Assembly: GCF_000802205.1 (NCBI RefSeq)
Contig: NZ_CP012850.1
Coordinates: forward strand, 3,188,587-3,252,586
Reading direction: 5' to 3'
Origin: Candidatus Nitrosocosmicus oleophilus
GTDB lineage: Archaea; Thermoproteota; Nitrososphaeria; Nitrososphaerales; Nitrososphaeraceae
Length of the DNA: 64,000 nucleotides
A program made the position numbers and the translations under genes. The notes below the pieces were generated by a model, which made no database searches, was not told where the DNA came from, and was given only the letters and a program-made list of their open reading frames with translations. This document shows, piece after piece, positions 56,065 through 64,000 of the stretch; the first letter of the stretch is position 1; every line of letters begins with the position of its first letter.

Positions 56065-56565
56065 TTGTTTTTAAGTAGACGCAGATTAGTATTAATAGGA
56101 ACAGTTACGGTTATCGTAGGAGTCATTGTATTATTACCTTTAATATTAACAATAACCTTACCTGACTTAAGTGCCGTTAACATAACGGTAAAGAATATAG
56201 AATTAGAAGATATTTCTGAAGATAATATTGCTACCTTAAAGGTCGTATTTAATATAAAGAATCCAACAAGTCAAGCGCTAACTACCTCAAAAATTGATTA
56301 TCAATTGGATGCTAACGGAGAATTAATTGGAAATTTTACAAAGTCATATATTGACATACCTCTTAATGGTAGACCCCAACTCTTGTCAAATACAGATACC
56401 AACATTAGTTCAGAGATAGAAACACCGGCCCTTGATGAAAAAATTATGTCAGATATAAGGAATAATAATCAATCACTACAAAATATCGAATGGACAATTG
56501 ATGGAAATGCAATAATAGAATCAGGATTTAGTTCAGCTCCAAAAATATTTAATGCAACATGGTAG
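56065..56565 (+). CDS. LEA14/WHy-like membrane-anchored protein
   Basis: 166 residues from TTG. An N-terminal helix (about 8-33), then NITVKNIELEDISEDNIATL and VVFNIKNPTSQALTTSKIDY: the LEA14/WHy strand order, with the typical NPT step. Same family as 45283-45945 but lacking the Ser/Asn linker. Divergent from the CopD-like gene, start to start 89 bases. Confidence 0.72.
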   Translation: MFLSRRRLVLIGTVTVIVGVIVLLPLILTITLPDLSAVNITVKNIELEDISEDNIATLKVVFNIKNPTSQALTTSKIDYQLDANGELIGNFTKSYIDIPLNGRPQLLSNTDTNISSEIETPALDEKIMSDIRNNNQSLQNIEWTIDGNAIIESGFSSAPKIFNATW

Positions 56566-56636
56566 ATCTCCATTTCCATGTCAATTCTAGTATTTTTTGA
56601 GAAGTTGAATCAGATAAAAAATAAAATAAGACTATT

Positions 56637-57107
56637 CTAAATAAATTCTTGTTCTGATGGTGGTTGCTCTTCCTGAGTTAAAATAAATTTATCAAAAGAA
56701 GTTACAATCCATTCCTCGATGATTTGACATTTAGCTGGACTGTATTGATTTGATTCGTCCTCATTTGAACAAAGATGCTGATAAGAACAACAAAGACAAG
56801 GTGCACCTTCGACCATACTTACGTCTATAGGTTTTTGTTCTTCAGCATCCATAGAAATAGTCTTTTTCACGACCAGTTTATACGTCCATCTACCCCGATA
56901 AAGTGCTTTTTCTCGTGTAATTAATGACTGTTTTTCCAAATTTCCTACTAGTCTTGAACCATCTCTACTATCTAGTGAGAAAAGTTTGCACAATTCGGTT
57001 TGAAAAACCCCTTCTTCGCCGCTTACGGTGATGGCGTCAAACACTTTATCAATAAGATCACTTTTAGAACGAACAGATAATTTTGAACCAATAATTTCAG
57101 ATGACAA
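56637..57107 (-). CDS. TFE-beta (RPC34/hRPC39)-like transcription factor with Fe-S cluster
   Basis: 156 residues. An N-terminal winged-helix domain (about 16-80, VFDAITVSGEEGVFQTELCK, SRLVGNLEKQSLITREKA, RWTYKLVV) is followed by a Cys cluster: Cys104, Cys106, Cys107, Cys113 and Cys127 in CLCC, HLC, SPAKC, then IIEEWI. This order (winged helix, C-x2-C-x5-C-x13-C, SPxxC) matches archaeal TFE-beta, which holds a [4Fe-4S] cluster and pairs with TFE-alpha in the RNA polymerase pre-initiation complex. TFE-alpha is not in the window. Confidence 0.75.
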   Translation of the reverse strand: MSSEIIGSKLSVRSKSDLIDKVFDAITVSGEEGVFQTELCKLFSLDSRDGSRLVGNLEKQSLITREKALYRGRWTYKLVVKKTISMDAEEQKPIDVSMVEGAPCLCCSYQHLCSNEDESNQYSPAKCQIIEEWIVTSFDKFILTQEEQPPSEQEFI

Positions 57108-57490
57108 AACATATTATAAACAACAAAATCATATAAATGTCTTTATAACAAAATGGCATCTCCTAGTGAAAATAGATAACTTATAGAACGCGATAGCGGA
57201 GCCGAATAAAACCCTGCAATTATCTTAAAGAATTGGTTTATTTATCAAATAAAATGGCTAGAATCATTTCTTGACTGATAAAATAACTTATTTTTAGAAA
57301 AAATCATATAAATTGGATAGGTATGAACTCAGCCGTACTAATATAGACACCTAATTAACAAGAAAATGAAAATAACAAACTCGATTCAAAATAAGCTCCT
57401 TGATAGTCAAAAAAAAGGAACTTAAAATAAAAGAACTTGTTTATTTTTAACTAACCTATTGATTCAACTATTTATTCTATCAATTTATGG
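57108..57490. other. Intergenic stretch, nothing recognised
   Basis: About 380 bases upstream of the small membrane gene; no gene-like frame. Confidence 0.4.
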
Positions 57491-57523
57491 ATGTATACCG
57501 GAAATTCAACCGGATGTGTATAT

Positions 57524-57756
57524 ATGACAAACGCCTCAAGTACGTATTTAGGTGTACTTATTGGTGCCATAATTGGTGTAATAATATTCTGGTGGATTTA
57601 TTACAGACAAAAGAAAACTACTGAAAAACAAGATGAAGTAATAAAAAAATTGAAGATTTAGAAGAATTGCACCTTACCGTACTCAAGAAAATAGAAAGAC
57701 TCGATAAACAACATGATAAAACCAAGATCTATTCTAAATATAGAAGAAAGATTTGA
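57524..57756 (+). pseudogene. Small membrane and coiled-coil protein interrupted at an A7 run
   Basis: ATG at 57524 (or 57491) opens a frame with one membrane helix (YLGVLIGAIIGVIIFWWIYY) and a charged stretch, ending at TAG 45 codons on. The run ATAAAAAAATTG sits just before the stop. Stepping back one base there gives KKIEDLEELHLTVLKKIERL and on to TGA at 57754-57756, a good heptad coiled coil continuing the same charge pattern. Zero-frame codons are ATA AAA AAA, so A AAA AAA is a classic -1 slippery heptamer in the correct phase. Could be programmed shift, decay or a base-calling error. Confidence 0.6.
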
Positions 57757-57987
57757 AAAAGAAAGAATAAAAAATATGGAAGATTAATAAATTATAATGA
57801 ATTATCGTTGATATATTGGAAAAAATTTGATTCTTTGGAATTTAACAGTATATTTATAAAGTAAATCGGATGAAGTATCGAACCTGTATCTGACAATATT
57901 TCGTAAAAAGAACAAAATTAGTGTCCATTAATTAGGGACATGTCATACTATCGCGCACAGTAGAGTGTTTACATGTATTTTATTAAT

Positions 57988-58281
57988 TTAATTTTTTCTT
58001 GTGGTTTTTAAGAAATCTTTAGTTAAATTTGAAACTGCAGAAACATCTTGTCCTCTCATCTGGTTTACCATTTTCTGAAAATTTTGATTACTATCCTCGT
58101 TAGGTAGATTTTGCATACGAAATTTTATTGATGAAATAAGCTGTTCGTGTATTTGCTCGAGCTCGGACGGATTCTTCTGGGGTAGTTGGTATAAATCATG
58201 GTGATTAGCAGGATATCTTGGACCAAGTCTCTTAATATTATTATTTACAAAATCCATATAATAGGTAAATCTAATATCCAA
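57988..58281 (-). CDS. Hypothetical 97-residue helical protein
   Basis: Soluble, with a Met-rich start (an inner ATG leading MDFVNNN is a plausible start). Helical second half: LEQIHEQLISSIKFRMQNL and QNFQKMVNQMRG. No domain recognised. Flanked by spacers on both sides. Confidence 0.5.
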   Translation of the reverse strand: MDIRFTYYMDFVNNNIKRLGPRYPANHHDLYQLPQKNPSELEQIHEQLISSIKFRMQNLPNEDSNQNFQKMVNQMRGQDVSAVSNLTKDFLKTTRKN

Positions 58282-58649
58282 TAAAAGTATTTTTTTTATT
58301 GGATTTTCGTGGAAGAGTTGGTTTAGCTATCGCTCATACGTACACGCAATTCAGCGGGACCCGAACTGTCTTTAGTTGTAAAAGCAGAAGAGATAACAGG
58401 GCAAAAAAGGAATTTTCATATCACCGATAGGGGGTTAATAACGAAAAGTTATGTCAAAATGTAGATCTATCAATCATTAATTCATGGAGACCAATCTAAT
58501 TATGATCATGTTTATTTAAGGCGTTACTATATCACAAAACTTAGGAAGACAACAAGAGCGTAGCCTACTGGTACTAAATTAATAATTCAATGAGTAAATG
58601 ATCTGCATATCAGAAAAATTTGAAAACTAAATAACAAAATTATTGGTTC
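58282..58649. other. Intergenic stretch, nothing recognised
   Basis: About 370 bases. Includes a GC-richer patch around 58320-58375 without a gene-like frame or a recognisable tRNA. Confidence 0.35.
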
Positions 58650-60035
58650 TTAAATCTTTTTTCCATTAATAATTTTGTTATAATAATTATGATCAATTCT
58701 TATCATCTTATCGGTCTCAGTTAATTTTATTAATTCATCAAAAAATTGACTACTTTGATTAAAGGTTTCACTACCAAAAGGATGCAACCAGAATCTTCGC
58801 CTAGTCAATGGATGATTCTGATCCTTGGGATTAATATATTTCAGGATTGGGCCAAATTGAAGTACGTATTTTCCAGACCAAAACCCAAGTCCCACATTAT
58901 GTACTATTTTGGGATACTTTACTAAGATATTATCTATGTCCGAAAGATCAACATAGAATAAATTTACATTATTTTCGGAATGCCATTTTATGAAAAGTAA
59001 TGAACTATTTTGATTGACGCGAATATCTTGATCCAACTTTTCTTTTTCCATAATAAGAAACCTATAATTTTTCTTGTTCGAAGTCAGATGCTTTAGTCGT
59101 CCTAACGATTTTTCCTGATGACTCAAAAGATTTAAAGGATCATTATTTTGTAATTCCCAGTACTGTCCTGGAGGTAAGTACGTTGCAGAAACATACTCCT
59201 GGCCATTTTCAAATAAAACCCTATATATCAAGCCCGTAGAAAGTAATCCGATCTCTAACCCCTTCGAAGGATTGGTTAATTCTTTGAATTTATTTAGAAT
59301 AGTTACAAACCTTGCTTCACAGAAATTTTGTATGGGAGCTACAAAGTCATCAGCAAATTTTTCATATTGAATAAAGGGTTTAAGATCCAAATTAAATTCG
59401 ATATCAGAATTATCTCCATATTCATCCCTCTCATAAAACGAGTATACATTTTCTAGTTCATTGTGATGTTTTAACATAATTTTACCTTTATCGTATAAAG
59501 TCAACCCGAATTTATTCTTGTCAAACAGATAATCGTTTTTTATTTTTTGATAAGCATAATCAGTTAACAATATTTGATTTGGCCTTGCAATATCCATTAT
59601 TCTTCTGGCGAGAACTAACTCATGACCCCAGGGTGCAAATTCAGTATGTACACCATCTTGGAAGGAAAGAAAAGATCCAAAGCCTATTCCTATCCGTACA
59701 AAAATCTGTTCTTTATTTTCTACAGATAAGTTGTATTGCCTTATATTTTTATGAATATGAATTGAAAGTTCCAACGGATGATAATATTTCAAGAAAACGA
59801 TCAACATTCCATCTCCTGTGAATGACTTGTATATTTCAGGATGTTTTTGAGTATCTAGAAATCTTGAAATCAAGTCTTTAAGTCGATTTATCTTTTCTAA
59901 TTGACTTGATATTGATAAATTAGGATCAGAAGAGCCAACGATATCGATAAAAAAATACCATCCATCGCCTATGCTCTGTTTAGGGTCATTTCCATTCATA
60001 TTTGTAATTATAGTTAATTTGTTGAATGATTCCAA
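58650..60035 (-). CDS. Class III nucleotidyl cyclase-like protein with unknown C-terminal domain
   Basis: 461 residues. The N-terminal half (about 20-190) is a cyclase homology domain: WYFFIDIVGSSD with metal Asp31, KSFTGDGMLIVF with metal Asp75 and the substrate-facing Lys70, VRIGIGFGSF, and WGHELVLARRIMDIA where the transition-state Asn is replaced but Arg is kept. The C-terminal half (about 215-461; ISTGLI-like strand, WSGKYVLQFGPIL, RFWLHPFGSETF) is not recognised. It may make or bind cAMP/cGMP-type signals; the lost Asn leaves activity uncertain. No membrane segment. Confidence 0.78.
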   Translation of the reverse strand: MESFNKLTIITNMNGNDPKQSIGDGWYFFIDIVGSSDPNLSISSQLEKINRLKDLISRFLDTQKHPEIYKSFTGDGMLIVFLKYYHPLELSIHIHKNIRQYNLSVENKEQIFVRIGIGFGSFLSFQDGVHTEFAPWGHELVLARRIMDIARPNQILLTDYAYQKIKNDYLFDKNKFGLTLYDKGKIMLKHHNELENVYSFYERDEYGDNSDIEFNLDLKPFIQYEKFADDFVAPIQNFCEARFVTILNKFKELTNPSKGLEIGLLSTGLIYRVLFENGQEYVSATYLPPGQYWELQNNDPLNLLSHQEKSLGRLKHLTSNKKNYRFLIMEKEKLDQDIRVNQNSSLLFIKWHSENNVNLFYVDLSDIDNILVKYPKIVHNVGLGFWSGKYVLQFGPILKYINPKDQNHPLTRRRFWLHPFGSETFNQSSQFFDELIKLTETDKMIRIDHNYYNKIINGKKI

Positions 60036-60728
60036 TTTATAACTGTTAGAGTATGAAGACTCAACATTCCTAGTAATAATTACTAGAAATAAAGACGCAA
60101 CAACAGAATAAAAACAAAAGTGATATGAAAATAAGTACGCAGTTCATTTCGTAGAAATAGGGTCGGAATATCGTATTACATCTTCAAATTGCCAAAATAA
60201 ACCTTTCTCGCTTGTTTTCAGAGGCTTTTTCAAAAAATAAAGCACCAGCCATTAGACATATCCTCCATAGTTAATCAAAGATAGAGATAATGGTTTTGAG
60301 AAGCATCAGGATCAACTATTGATCAAGCATGTTGATCAAGTCATGTGATGTGATGATGTGACAAGAAAATAAATGATACGCCAAGAGGTTGTGAATAAGA
60401 TTACGATATTCACTCCTTGATTTAGGAACTAGAATAGTCTGCTAAATAGTAAATACATTCTTCCAAAAAAATAACATAACATGATAAAAATAAAATGCGC
60501 GATATCTATTGAAAAACCTTACTCCAGGTATGGACAGGCATCAAACACTGATGATATACATCTTTTAGATGGCCTCTACAAGGTTAAAATTTATTATTCA
60601 ATTTTAAAGATAGAAATTTACCTAACTTTAGATATTTTTGTTGGTTTATAGTGACGGTACACTTTAAAAAAATGCAAGGATGAACATATTTATCACCTCA
60701 GATTGAACATAAAGTGTGATTTTGACCT
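60036..60728. other. Intergenic stretch upstream of the ABC exporter
   Basis: About 690 bases with a short ATGTGATGTGATGATGTGA repeat near 60343. An AACATATTTATCACC element at about 60682-60696 may be the TATA box of the ABC genes. Confidence 0.4.
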
Positions 60729-61760
60729 CTGGTTAATTATACCTCTAGTATTCATAAAAATGCAATATTATGTGCCGGACTCACTAAAGTATATGGGTCA
60801 CAAACTGCCGTAGATCAAATAGATTTACATATCAAAAGTGGAAGTATATTTGGCCTATTGGGTCCAAATGGAGCCGGTAAGACTACAGTGATTAAGATGT
60901 TAACTGGCCTATCTAAACCAACCCAAGGGAGAGCAATCGTTGCCGGATATGATGTTACTACTCATTCCTTAAGAGTGAAAGAAAATATAGGCTGGATTTC
61001 ATCTGAGGTCATATTAGATGACTCGCTTACCTTAATGGAGAATATTTGGATTCAAGCAAAGTTGCATAGTCTTAACAATACTTGGAAGAAAAAAGCAATA
61101 GACTTGTTGAAATACTTGGAATTGGATGAAAAAGACAACAAGAAGGTTGGAAAATTTTCGACTGGAATGAAAAAGAAGTTGGAAATAATCATGGCGCTTT
61201 TGCATAATCCCAAAATACTTTTTATGGATGAACCTACCATTGGACTAGACGCAAGTTCTAGAAGATTGCTTTGGAGACTAATAAGAAAAATAAATGAGCA
61301 ATACGGGGTTACAATACTATTAACTACTCATTATATCGAAGAAGCAGATGCATTGTGTGACGATATCGCAATAATTAATAATGGTAAAATTGTAGCAAGC
61401 GGTTCGCCACAACAGCTAAAGTCTAGGACCCACGGCGACATTATTGAAATTGATTTCGTCTCATATTTTGACTATAAGAGCTTAGAAAAGGTCAATGGGA
61501 TACTGGAAATAGTTCAAGTAGGCCTAGAAAACATTGATCTTGAAAAAAGAACACAATCGGATCATGCTTTGAGGTTACGTATCAAAGTCGGAAATGCTGA
61601 AACTATCTTACCGGAGTTAATTTCTAAAATAACAGGGTTTCAGCCAGCCATTATTAATTCAATCAAGATAGAAAAGCCAAATTTGGAATCAGCCTTCCTA
61701 GAACTTACCGGGAAACGATTTGAAGAAATAGAAGAAGCCGCCACTAATGATCAAAAATAG
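60729..61760 (+). CDS. ABC transporter ATPase (DrrA-like), non-standard start
   Basis: The first standard start (TTG at 60858) would begin at the P-loop, losing the leading strands. The frame is open upstream and reads AILCAGLTKVYGSQTAVDQI then DLHIKSGSIFGLLGPNGAGK, the normal ABC N-terminus, back to a TGA. No ATG, GTG or TTG lies there; CTG at 60729 or ATT at 60750 are candidates. Motifs: Walker A GPNGAGKTT, signature FSTGMKKKLEI, Walker B ILFMDEPTIGLD and H-loop LLTTHYIEEAD. Powers the permease that follows 35 bases on. Likely exports a lipid or hydrophobic compound. Confidence 0.85.
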   Translation: MVNYTSSIHKNAILCAGLTKVYGSQTAVDQIDLHIKSGSIFGLLGPNGAGKTTVIKMLTGLSKPTQGRAIVAGYDVTTHSLRVKENIGWISSEVILDDSLTLMENIWIQAKLHSLNNTWKKKAIDLLKYLELDEKDNKKVGKFSTGMKKKLEIIMALLHNPKILFMDEPTIGLDASSRRLLWRLIRKINEQYGVTILLTTHYIEEADALCDDIAIINNGKIVASGSPQQLKSRTHGDIIEIDFVSYFDYKSLEKVNGILEIVQVGLENIDLEKRTQSDHALRLRIKVGNAETILPELISKITGFQPAIINSIKIEKPNLESAFLELTGKRFEEIEEAATNDQK

Positions 61761-61795
61761 AATCGCCTATAATCAATAATAAAGTCAAGACAAGA

Positions 61796-62578
61796 ATGAT
61801 CAAAGCATTAAATCAGCTTAGTGGATTGTATGTAAGGGAAATAAAGACTACTTTTAGAAGTCCAGCCATAATCGTGTTAAGCATAGTCCAACCTTTATTA
61901 TGGATAATTTTTTTTGGGAGCAGCTTTGCTTCCGCGCCAAGGAGCTTTCTTGAAGATTTTTTCCATACTGATAATTATATAGCATTTCTTTTAGCCGGAC
62001 AGCTCTCTACTTCTATGCTTTTTGTAGGAATGTTTAGTTCATTAAGCCTCATTCAAGATAAGAAATCCGGATATCTTAGAAGAATATTAGTCACACCTAC
62101 CAGTAATCATACCATATTCTTATCAAAAGTATTAGGAGCTTCAACCCGTGGAATGTTACAAGTTCCAATCGTCTTTGTTGGTGTAATGTTGTTTGGAGTA
62201 CACATCCCAGACATATTCGGAATAACGGCTTTTGTAGCGTCACTATTCCTTCTCAGCTTAGGTCTTTCTTCGGTATATCTATTTTTAACTATGAAAAGTT
62301 CAGACTGGCAAATCCCTACTGTAGTAGCTAACTTCATAAACCTCCCCCTGATGTTTGCAAGTACCGCTTTATTTACGAGCGAAAACTTTCCACCTTGGAT
62401 GCAAACAATTTCAAATATGAATCCTGTTTCATTTTCGTCGACTTTTGGAAGAGAGATAATTATTTCGGGTAGTATCGCTTCTGTTAACTGGATGTATTTT
62501 TTTTATCTCTTTATTTTTACTACTTCCATGTTACTAATAGGGGTACTAATAGCGAACAAGACTTTGAAAATTGATTGA
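61796..62578 (+). CDS. ABC-2 type transporter permease (DrrB-like)
   Basis: 260 residues with six membrane segments. LYVREIKTTFRSPAIIVLSI and VQPLLWIIFFGSSF at the start, ILVTPTSNHTIFLSKVLGAS after helix 2, and FPPWMQTISNMNPVSFSSTF near the end are hallmarks of ABC-2 permeases. Paired with the ATPase just upstream as a half-size exporter in one operon. Confidence 0.9.
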   Translation: MIKALNQLSGLYVREIKTTFRSPAIIVLSIVQPLLWIIFFGSSFASAPRSFLEDFFHTDNYIAFLLAGQLSTSMLFVGMFSSLSLIQDKKSGYLRRILVTPTSNHTIFLSKVLGASTRGMLQVPIVFVGVMLFGVHIPDIFGITAFVASLFLLSLGLSSVYLFLTMKSSDWQIPTVVANFINLPLMFASTALFTSENFPPWMQTISNMNPVSFSSTFGREIIISGSIASVNWMYFFYLFIFTTSMLLIGVLIANKTLKID

Positions 62579-62851
62579 TCTAGAAAGTATATGATTTTGA
62601 CTTTATTTCATCCCCTTACCAAAACTTTGATCTTTTAAAGACTAAATAATCAGATTGGGTGTGAACCACGTCAAACACGACTTTCCTTTAATTGTATTCG
62701 TGCTAATATTCATCTTCAAATCTAAAGGCAACAAATTCTAGATTTATCCAAGCCATATCGAGTTGGATATACCTAGTGGAAAGTATGAAATACATGAAAA
62801 CACTGGAAACGAATCATGAAGTCTTTTATACATTTTATTTTATAACAATTA

Positions 62852-63427
62852 ATGTATATAGAACAGAAGAAAATAGAAAAAGAAGGTAAAGTAATAGAAC
62901 TGTATTTAAAAGGTTATACCCGGCGACAGATTGCTAAGGAACTTAAGATGAGTACTAGAGATGTATGCAGAATAATAAATAACTACAGAGAAAAAATAAA
63001 TCCCACATGAGAAGTATCAAACACATCAAAGGCCTTTACGATGTACTCCGAAGGTAAAGGACCCACAGAAGCAGTGATTGAGTTAGATATTTCACCTTCT
63101 GATGCAGAGAATATGTATTCAGACTATTTGAGATTGAGTGACCGGCAACAGGTAAATGCATTCTATGATGAATTAGAGGAACGTTTACCTGATTTACTTA
63201 GTCTTCATAAAATAGTAAAGAAATATGATAGGGTTGAAAATAGGAAAATCATTAAAAAAAGAACAACAGATCTTGAATATATAATTTCAAAACAGCTGCA
63301 GAAACTACACGATATAGAAATAGAAATCGAACAAAGCTTGGAATATAAATTCGGAATTAAACAGGAAATTCAAATATTAGAGGAACAGCTTGATAACTCT
63401 AGGAAGCGATTTACAAACCAATGGTGA
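62852..63427 (+). pseudogene. Helix-turn-helix protein gene split by in-frame TGA
   Basis: ATG at 62852 reads 52 codons with a homeodomain-like HTH (VIELYLKGYTRRQIAKELKM, VCRIINNYREKIN), then TGA at 63008-63010. The same frame continues through SNTSKAFTMYSEGKGPTEAV to a 128-residue part that ends in a coiled coil (LQKLHDIEIEIEQ, QEIQILEEQLDNSRKRF) and stops at 63427. Nitrososphaeria carry many one-piece proteins with this order: HTH, KAFxLFxEGKxxxEVAIxL, YLRL, coiled coil. The split thus looks like a nonsense change. The second part could restart at ATG 63041. Confidence 0.7.
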
Positions 63428-64000
63428 CAGGATGTATAATGAGTTGTAGGTGATGGTTCCTAGTCTATCAGTTACTAATACCATTTAACACTTGATGATC
63501 CTTTTTTGTGGACATTAATGCTAACACCAGTTAGACATGATCTGATCTACATGAAATGATTCAAAAACATATACTTTTGTATCAGTGTTACATAGGATTT
63601 GATAACAAACTTAATGTCCAAAAACTCACTTATCAGTTTGATCTTTTGATCGGATATTTTATTATGGTAAGGAAATATTCTTTTCCGCTGCTATCATCTA
63701 CCCTTATTTCTTTGATAAACTGTTTAACCAAGGACACCTTTTAAGATCTTTATTGTGTAATTTTGAGACTCTCATGCTTGGGATAATGGTAAAATCTAAA
63801 AGAACAGTCGAATTTTTTCTGTGATTTACCGACCCAATTTTTTGATAATGTTTCTATCCTTATCAACATAAGTAATATCTCCTAAATTAATTAATATAAA
63901 AGCAAAAATAGGAATGAATTGATTAATTCCTTACCTAAGAGTTGTATCATAAAAACAGTAGTTTTAATACTTTTATATTAAATTTATTAAAACTAGTTTA
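63428..64000. other. Right-edge spacer, no convincing gene
   Basis: About 570 AT-rich bases. A 62-codon frame at 63556-63744 lacks any domain or promoter and is not called. Confidence 0.4.

Noticed and set aside
58320-58375. GC-richer patch resembling a tRNA or small RNA
   Set aside because: No cloverleaf could be drawn by eye; a covariance-model search would be needed to claim an RNA.
63008-63010. TGA read as selenocysteine
   Set aside because: No SECIS-like element is seen and the position in the family is not a Cys site.
63556-63744. 62-codon frame near the right edge
   Set aside because: No recognisable feature and no promoter; likely chance in AT-rich DNA.

Overview
The window reads as chromosome from an ammonia-oxidising-type archaeon of the Nitrososphaeria (Thaumarchaeota), most like the Nitrososphaera/Nitrosocosmicus group. 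The basis is established family distribution rather than a search: an archaeal Cdc48 AAA+ ATPase, archaeal-type TyrRS, TruD, NurA nuclease and an Fe-S TFE-beta/RPC34-like transcription factor. The DNA is AT-rich, many genes start at TTG or GTG, and several start codons lie about 25 nt downstream of a TATA box (leaderless style). Many small secreted or single-pass envelope proteins (PsbP-like, LEA14/WHy-like, Asp-box propeller-like, cupredoxin-like) point the same way. I recognise no tRNA, rRNA or CRISPR array.

Layout. 0-7.6 kb: the start of an MFS transporter runs off the left edge, followed by a minus-strand Kdp potassium-ATPase operon (kdpA-kdpB-kdpC, then a 30-residue KdpF-like peptide), a small secreted protein, and a Kv-like channel with a non-standard selectivity filter. 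Together these form a potassium-handling neighbourhood. 7.7-20.3 kb: scattered single genes (MBL hydrolase, curlin-like repeat protein, UspA-like protein, envelope proteins, a Zn alcohol dehydrogenase that looks foreign, IS copy 1, a frameshifted methyltransferase, a beta-propeller lactonase-like protein). 20.8-33 kb: an accessory zone with two archaeo-eukaryotic primase-like (AEP) genes, one overlapping a Cache sensor gene and one upstream of a helicase-SWIM gene, two zinc-ribbon proteins, a second identical copy of the IS, and secreted proteins. 33.6-41.3 kb: a DHFR-like gene remnant, a GNAT, a GH38 alpha-mannosidase, a cupredoxin-like protein with an internal perfect DNA duplication, a 24-residue Cys-rich miniprotein and a zinc-finger protein.

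42-57 kb is a denser housekeeping block (NurA, acyl-CoA synthetase, methyltransferase, TyrRS, Ppx/GppA-like, Cdc48, TruD, CopD-like, TFE-beta-like), mostly on the minus strand. 57-64 kb holds a small membrane/coiled-coil gene broken by a shift at an A7 run, a class III nucleotidyl cyclase-like protein, an ABC-2 exporter pair whose ATPase lacks any ATG/GTG/TTG start, and a helix-turn-helix gene split by an in-frame TGA.

Most notable points: (i) the AEP/helicase-SWIM and AEP/Cache arrangements; (ii) two genes whose conserved N-termini extend upstream of every standard start codon; (iii) several genes caught in decay or possible recoding; (iv) the KdpF-like peptide placed after kdpC; (v) the Cys-rich miniprotein behind its own promoter.
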